A stretch of 64,000 nucleotides of DNA, taken from assembly GCA_029844215.1 (NCBI GenBank), contig CM056725.1:36548485-36612484 (forward strand), read 5' to 3'. The DNA comes from Przewalskia tangutica (taxonomy: Eukaryota; Streptophyta; Magnoliopsida; Solanales; Solanaceae). A model generated the notes under the pieces. It ran no database searches and was not told where the DNA came from. It saw only the letters and a program-made list of their open reading frames with translations. Position numbers and translations under genes: made by a program. Of the stretch, positions 58,670 to 64,000 are shown in pieces (position 1 is the stretch's first letter; every line of letters starts with the position of its first letter).

Positions 58670-59726
58670 TTCTTCCCCCCTTAGAAACATTCGTCCCCGA
58701 ATGTTCTTTCGGAGTCCAATCTAATTAGATAGCAACATAGTCTCCTTTTACTACACCCTTCATACTACATATGCCACCCACGGCCACATAACAATACTTA
58801 TACTAAAATGTCAACCTTGGAACTCACGAAGACAACTAGTCCATACTCATAATGACCTCAAAGTCTGTCGTAATCATCTCTACTAGGTCTACTAGGGTTT
58901 GACGACTGTATCATCATCGGGCAAATCTCATATACCCGCTCAGCTACCACCCCAAACACTCATGGGTGTAGTTACCTCGAAAGGTTCTTATGGACTCAGG
59001 CTTTATTCCTTTACACTTGGTTGCTGTATTTCTTACTGGTCGTACTCTTTCCATACTTCCAACTCATACTAGCATACATACATAACTTCCATACCGATTT
59101 TGGCCTCCAATTTTTGGAGTTTACTAAATCGAACAATATAAGGCCATTTCCGGCTCTTACGACCTGGTTCCGGTGGAACGCGTCCACGAAATTGTACAAC
59201 GACTAACTAAGCTTGAGCCTTACACCCTCGTGACCCTATCACATAGCGGGACTGCCTCCAACTGACCCTATTCTATTTTGGGCTACGGGTTGACCCGCAA
59301 CAGTCCATAACCCGATCCATTGTCTCACTTAATTCTCATTCTTGGTCTGGAATAAATCTTATTGCCCGAGAAAACCTTATATACCTAAGGTCTCGGCGGT
59401 TATCAATATTCTTAGGCTCGCAATTTCCATGCTCCAAGCCTACCTTACCAGTCCCCCCGTAAACGGGTACAATAACTTCTCATAATACCATAATCATGTC
59501 GTCTTGATCACAACAACCATTTCTTACTCCATACGGACCTCATCCGTACAATTCTCTTAAGCCTACCGCGTAGCTTAATCTATTTACATGACATTCCATT
59601 AAGTTCCTTAACATGACTTCTTAAGGGTTCACTACCCTATCAGACAGCTCATCATTTCCCAATTATCTCAAAATAATACATAAAACCTCTATGAGAATTC
59701 CTTAACTGTTTCATACCTTCCGGTAT
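58670..59726 (-). other. Non-coding interior of element IV, with purine tract
   Basis: Read on the minus strand, GGGGGGAAGAA stands next to the LTR (about 58670-58681) and the inverted repeat GAACATTCGGGGACGAATGTTTC in two halves (about 58683-58705). The segment with CCTCGTGACCCTATC and GGGTTGACCCGCAAC (about 59230-59305) is homologous to the family A interiors. No open frame with homology. Confidence 0.75.
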
Positions 59727-59915
59727 CTATTTAGCCCTTACCAACTCTTGGTAATCTAAAGTCATTCTAGGAAACCCATAAATGATCCTCATACATAACT
59801 CCGTATAGCTGCATGTCATAATACCAACTATACTACAATCATTACCAACCTGGATACGCAATCCACATAGTCCTTCCTGGGTCACTGCTGCCTTTCTCGT
59901 AGCTGCAATCAACAT
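59727..59915 (-). pseudogene. Possible gag-start remnant of element IV
   Basis: An open stretch of 62 codons begins at the ATG read from CAT 59913-59915, 98 nt beyond the hairpin, which is where gag begins in the family A elements (about 110 nt). Its first residues are hydrophobic, then Lys/Arg/Ala-containing, but I see no clear match to the family A gag and no zinc knuckle. It may be the relic of gag or a chance frame at the same place. Confidence 0.35.
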
Positions 59916-60012
59916 AATACGTTAGGGAGAGACTACCCTAACGACATAGCTCTATTGCACGATCTCAGAGTGAGAAGAAGGGAAACCAATCCTAAATGTC
60001 CTGCATTCTCCT

Positions 60013-60046
60013 GGTTATAGATGTGGTGCACAACACACCGATAACC
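60013..60046 (-). other. GTGCAC-loop hairpin of element IV (family B version)
   Basis: Minus strand: GGTTATCGGTGTG, loop TTGTGCAC, CACATCTATAACC. Compared with family A, the second base pair is G-C instead of A-T, so both sides changed together and the stem is kept. It is 46 nt from the primer-binding site, as in family A. Confidence 0.78.
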
Positions 60047-60092
60047 AAGACTCTACTAGACACAGTCTGTAGATACTTTCCGAGGACTAACT

Positions 60093-60104
60093 GCTCTGAT
60101 ACCA
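60093..60104 (-). other. Primer-binding site of element IV (perfect)
   Basis: GCTCTGATACCA on the plus strand is the exact complement of TGGTATCAGAGC, the tRNA-iMet-type site. It is the only undamaged primer-binding site in the window. Confidence 0.92.
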
Positions 60105-60794
60105 CTTTTGTCACGACCCGACCCCGGGCTGCGACTGGTGCCCTACATGGGCACCCTTACATGTATACATCAGAGATAATCAGCGGAACATACATAGACT
60201 TAACAAGAAATAAATAATAGGTTAGCCGATAAGGCTACCTTCCTGGATACATATAAATATGTAAAACCAAAAGCAGTTACCTCTTTTTTTTTCTTTACAC
60301 AACCCAATCCACAATATGTGACTACAAACCTCTAAGGGTTTTAACATAACAACTGTGGCGGGACAAGGCCCCGCCGTACCCCTGAATATACCAAGCCATA
60401 ATGACAAGCTCCGAAATAGTGGAGCCGTCTCAAAATGCTGAACCCGAATCCTAAGCTCGCGGATCCACAAATGTGTACCTAAACCTGAGGACATGAATGC
60501 AGCCCCCCGAAGGGGGTCAGTACACATGTACCGAATATGGAACAGAAATAAGGTACAGTAAACATATCATAACTGTACAAAAGAATGACAGAGGCAAGTA
60601 TAAAAAGTAAATACCAGATCCTACCATGCCATTACAACTCATGAACTTAATCGTACATCATTATCCTTTCCCATTTTTCAATAAGAGTTATAGTCAAATT
60701 CTTACGTACATACTTAGGAGAAATCATTAAGTTCATAACCATAACTTACTTATCTTGCATAACCTAATCCGGCCCTTTCTGGAGGGATGCCTAT

Positions 60795-61025
60795 ACTGCC
60801 CGACCCATTCTGGGACGCGATAAAGTCACATAAGTCTGCCCATAAAGGTATACTGCGCGGCCCAATCTGGGACGCGATAAAGTCACATAAGTCTGTGCAT
60901 AAAAGTATACTGCCCGACCCAATCTGGGACGCGATAAAGTCACATAAGTCTGCCCATAAAGGTATACTGCCCGACCTAATCTGGGACGCGATAAAGTCAC
61001 ATAAATCTGCCCATAAAGGTATACT
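60795..61025 (-). repeat. 57-bp tandem array in element IV 5' LTR
   Basis: Four units of GGGACGCGATAAAGTCACAT followed by AAGTCTGCCCATAAAGGTAT and ACTGCCCGACCCAATCT. Because 57 is a multiple of three, all frames stay open on both strands here; these open frames have no other support. Confidence 0.92.
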
Positions 61026-61355
61026 GTATAAAAATAGGAATCTTATGACCAACTTAGGGCCACCTGCCCATAGTATCATTTGGCAATCCTACTCCTGGGA
61101 CTATTTCACCCGCAAGGGCCGTATGGACCCGCATGAGGTAACTTCCTCGCATAGGTTGTTTCCGCCCGCATAGGTCGTATGGACCCGCATGAGGTATTCC
61201 TCGCATAGGACTATTTCACCCGCACAGGACTATTTCACCCGCTTAGGCCCGATGGGCCCGCAATGAGTACAAACGCCGCACTCGCATCATGGGTAGCAAA
61301 TCCATGGAATTAGTAGTAACCCGGGGCTTTACCCCGTAAGAATAACATAAACTAA

Positions 61356-61442
61356 CACAACCGACTATCATACATAACATAAGCACTACCTGCTTATCAT
61401 ACATAATATAAGCACTACCGGCTTATCAAATATAACATAAGC
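61356..61442 (-). repeat. 29-bp tandem repeat, three copies
   Basis: Same unit as at 55837-55983 but two copies fewer, with a few substitutions. Confidence 0.9.
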
Positions 61443-62602
61443 AAGTTAAGAAATCCCCCTAACTTCTTATTAGCCTTATTCATATACACTCTCATTTTAG
61501 TTTACTTAAGGCACTAACATGTCATTATAAAATCCGGAAATTTAACCCAAAGTACTACGTACCATTATTCTTTTAAAATGACCCTTTTTCCATATAAAAC
61601 TTCCAAGATACTAATAACCGTAGCATCAAGTCATATCTACTTTTCAAGACAAATCACAATACATTTTAGAAATACATTTATCGGCTTCTAAATCAAGTGA
61701 CTTCCACTTTAAAAATATTTAAGCAATTGATGCCTTTAAATCAAATTGCCCTTCATTATTTCAAGTCATCTCTTTGTTTACAATACTAGAAAAAAACCAT
61801 TCTTTTAACCTTCCATAAAGTTGTTATAACCAACTTCCCATAAAGCCGTTATAACTCTTTATGTCTTAGGCAAATTCATTCCTTTTATAACCAAGAGACT
61901 TATACTTTCAAATCAAGTTACATAGCTTTCAAAATACTTCAAGTCTCTTAACTTTTAGAAACCAAGTTTCTTAACTTAGAATATCAATTCTCTTTTCTTT
62001 AAGAAAATCAAGTTACATATGCTTTCCCCGAATCAAATATTCTATACTTTTAAATCAAGTCATTCCTTCCTTTAAAAATCAAGTCCCATAACTTGAAAAT
62101 AAAGTATCTTAACCTATTTAGAATTCAAGGTTCATAGTCTTAAAACTTCATACGTAAACTCTTTTAATTCAATAACATATACTTTTATGCGTTGTGAATA
62201 GGTTATACTTATTTATAACGATCTTATTAAAGCATCCATGATCTAGAAAATGTAATACAATTTTGCCTTATCTTAGCTTCTATGCAGATGGAGGATTCTA
62301 CTCATTTTAATTTAATTGATTGCCGATACATTTTCTTTTATTAACGCTGCAATGACTTGTTCGATACTTATTCTCATACGTGCAGTAACTTAGCAAAGTC
62401 AACTCGACTTCAAATACTTCCTAACGACTCTTACCAACATCCCCCATAAGACTTGGTAAGAACCTAGGATAACTTAGACGTAACTTTTACATAAAGTAAA
62501 TCAACATACATACCTCTTAACTTCTAAGAGTGGAAGGAGTCATGAAATAGAACCACATGTATATTCCATACATAGAATCATGTCAAAAGAAGGAAGAGGT
62601 TC

Positions 62603-62608
62603 ACTTAC
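62603..62608 (-). promoter_or_regulatory. Splice-donor-like site in the leader of element IV
   Basis: On the minus strand the sequence is GAG/GTAAGT, a perfect match to the plant 5' splice consensus, within a stretch conserved in all LTRs of both families (CGTCGCGAGGTATGTGAACC in family A). A spliced leader is inferred, not shown. Confidence 0.45.
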
Positions 62609-64000
62609 CTCGCGACGATTATCGACAAGTAGCAAAATGCTCCAAAGTACTTCAACCTTGATAGCTATTTCATCCCTTAAGTAGAATACACAATACGTAG
62701 TACTTCAACCTATAATGGTCATATTACGTCTATTAACATCTAGCTTTAAACGTAGAATATTCTAAATGTAAAGTCACCAAATTCTACGGAAAATCGGACA
62801 ACACTTTCTTTGTTTCTACGTACTTTTCCATCTTTTCCAAGGAGCCACATTTAAGTCCCAACAATTCAGCAAATACAAAGGGGATTAAACGCCTAATAGG
62901 ACGTGTAAAATTCTGCCCCACAATTAATATAAAACTGTCCTACAACTTAAGCCATTCTCGGCTTCCATCCATATCAACAACAATGTCAATTTTCCGTTCA
63001 ATTCCTTTTTAATCCAAGTTGTTATTCCAACATGTTATATACATAATAACAATTACAACAACTATAAATCCTTTCTTCCTTAACATGCGACGATTGTAAC
63101 TACCGTCCAAATTAATTACAACATTAATGGCTAACTTGTCCATTTTTCGGTTTTAACATGTCGACATGATCCAAATCTTTTCAAACTCCAATATATATAC
63201 CACATGCTCATTTCTTAACTTCTATAACATGTAATCTTCAATTACATTAAGAAGGTGAAGATTTTACCTCAATAAGCCCTAATAATGTCCAAGTGTAAAA
63301 GTCGATCCTTAGAAACTTTTAGCTCCTCTTCTTATGTTCCAATCCGCTCCAAGCACTCCTTAGAAGCTCATGAAGAACTCCTCATCAAGTTCCATCTTCA
63401 AAGTTGAAGAACACCTTAGGGTTTCGCCTTGCGACTAACGTAAAAACGTCGTTTTTCTGAGATCTTTCTATTGAGATATCCTTACAATACCCTTAGGGAC
63501 CTTGGGTTAAAGTATTGTGAATAATGGACAACAATTGAAAAAAATTCATGTCTCTTCTAGCTCAAACCCGAGAGCTTCTTAAAAGAACAACAAGTTCTTG
63601 GCTAATTTTTCTAAGTGTAGAATGATCAAGTGTTGCACTACTAGTATGGATATATACTACAACCAATGGTCTAGATTACAACACATGTTAGGTTTGGATG
63701 GAAGAGATCAAGCCAAGTGGCCCTTGGACTTAGTCAACAATATCAAGCTCTTTACTTAGCAAGACTTGGTCATCTTAACATTGGCCAAATGACCATTATA
63801 CCCTTGTCAAATTCGAACAAGCCCATGTGGGGGAGGGGGGGGAGGGGGGTGACACATGTCGCCCTCCCATTCGTCCATAAAATTTTGTAACCCTCATTGG
63901 CCCAACAAAACGTAAAATTTCTAGGGTGGGCCCCACGTGACCAAATCCGTAAAAATAAATTCCATAATGTTAATAAAGTCCATACTCTTCAAATAAGGCA

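Larger units (their letters stand above)
55525..64000 (-). mobile_element. Element IV: non-autonomous family B retrotransposon (minus), outermost element
   Basis: The visible part runs from the right part of the 3' LTR through a 1.44-kb interior to the 5' LTR at the window edge; a further piece of the 3' LTR lies at 10864-11517. Every other element in the window is inserted, directly or indirectly, into its 3' LTR. LTR length is about 4.05 kb. The interior is too short for pol, and only a gag-start remnant is possible. Confidence 0.9.
60109..64000 (-). repeat. Element IV 5' LTR (runs off the right edge)
   Basis: It begins TGTCACGACCCG and aligns with 10864-11517 and 55525 to about 58506, then leaves the window with about 165 bp to go. 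It has the 57-bp array, GC-rich minisatellite 61095-61265, 29-bp repeats, conserved block about 62195-62385, a consensus splice donor (62603-62608) and the palindrome GGGTGACACATGTCGCCC (about 63848-63865). Confidence 0.93.

Noticed and set aside
58394..58684. Open frames of 83-92 codons on both strands near the end of the IV LTR
   Set aside because: They lie across the LTR end and purine tract and match no protein family I know; the partner LTR is cut by the window edge.
60787..61173. Long overlapping open frames on both strands with a repeated 19-residue pattern
   Set aside because: They come from a 57-bp tandem repeat, a multiple of three, so every frame stays open. No family resemblance.
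1..64000. Host genes, tRNA or rRNA genes, LINEs, SINEs or DNA transposons
   Set aside because: All segments align with LTR elements, and no conserved host protein, tRNA cloverleaf, poly-A-tailed repeat or terminal inverted repeat was seen.

Overview
This window is plant nuclear heterochromatin and contains no recognisable host gene. Every base fits LTR retrotransposons of the Ty3/gypsy superfamily inserted into one another. The evidence is: LTRs running TG...CA; a primer-binding site matching the 3' end of initiator tRNA-Met; purine tracts next to the LTRs; 5-bp target-site duplications (TSDs); one pol remnant with an HHCC integrase zinc finger, an integrase core and a C-terminal chromodomain; and several broken gag genes with CCHC-type knuckles. 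The integrase and chromodomain order points to chromoviruses of the Tekay/Del type. The host is probably a eudicot, possibly an asterid, but this is a guess from element style only.

Layout, as a nested stack. Element IV (minus strand, family B, LTR about 4.05 kb) is the outermost. Its 3' LTR is split into 10864-11517 and 55525-58669, its short interior is 58670-60108, and its 5' LTR runs from 60109 off the right edge. Two things sit in that split LTR. (1) At the left is element II, a plus-strand family A copy whose 3' pol (6913-8271) and 3' LTR (8422-10863) are visible; it is itself interrupted by element I (1-6912). (2) In the middle is B1, a plus-strand family B solo LTR (11518-13642 and 53255-55524, TSD CTTAT). 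B1 is split by element III (plus, 13643-53254, TSD ATAAG). The 5' LTR of III is split by solo LTR V (15420-46112). V is split by element VI (minus, 18566-45820, TSD TTCTT). VI is split twice: its 3' LTR by element VII (minus, 20757-29969, TSD ATTCT) and its interior by element VIII (minus, 31952-41091, TSD CTCTA). The nesting is therefore six levels deep.

Function. Elements I, III, VI, VII, VIII and IV carry only 1.4-2.6 kb between LTRs: a gag remnant plus non-coding sequence, in some copies a piece of the integrase C-terminus, and no protease, reverse transcriptase or RNase H. They look like a non-autonomous lineage moved in trans; element II is the kind of relative that could supply the enzymes. 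What they do keep is cis-acting: a TATA box about 400 bp into family A LTRs, an upstream palindrome, splice-donor-like sites in a roughly 3-kb leader, the PBS, a conserved hairpin with a GTGCAC loop about 45 nt after the PBS, and an inverted repeat just before the purine tract.

Quality warning. From the left edge to about 54.7 kb, copies differ mostly by small indels at CTG/CAG/CCG/CGG and in C or G runs. From there to the right edge, copies differ mainly by substitutions. This looks like base-calling error in methylated DNA, so many of the frame breaks may not be real.
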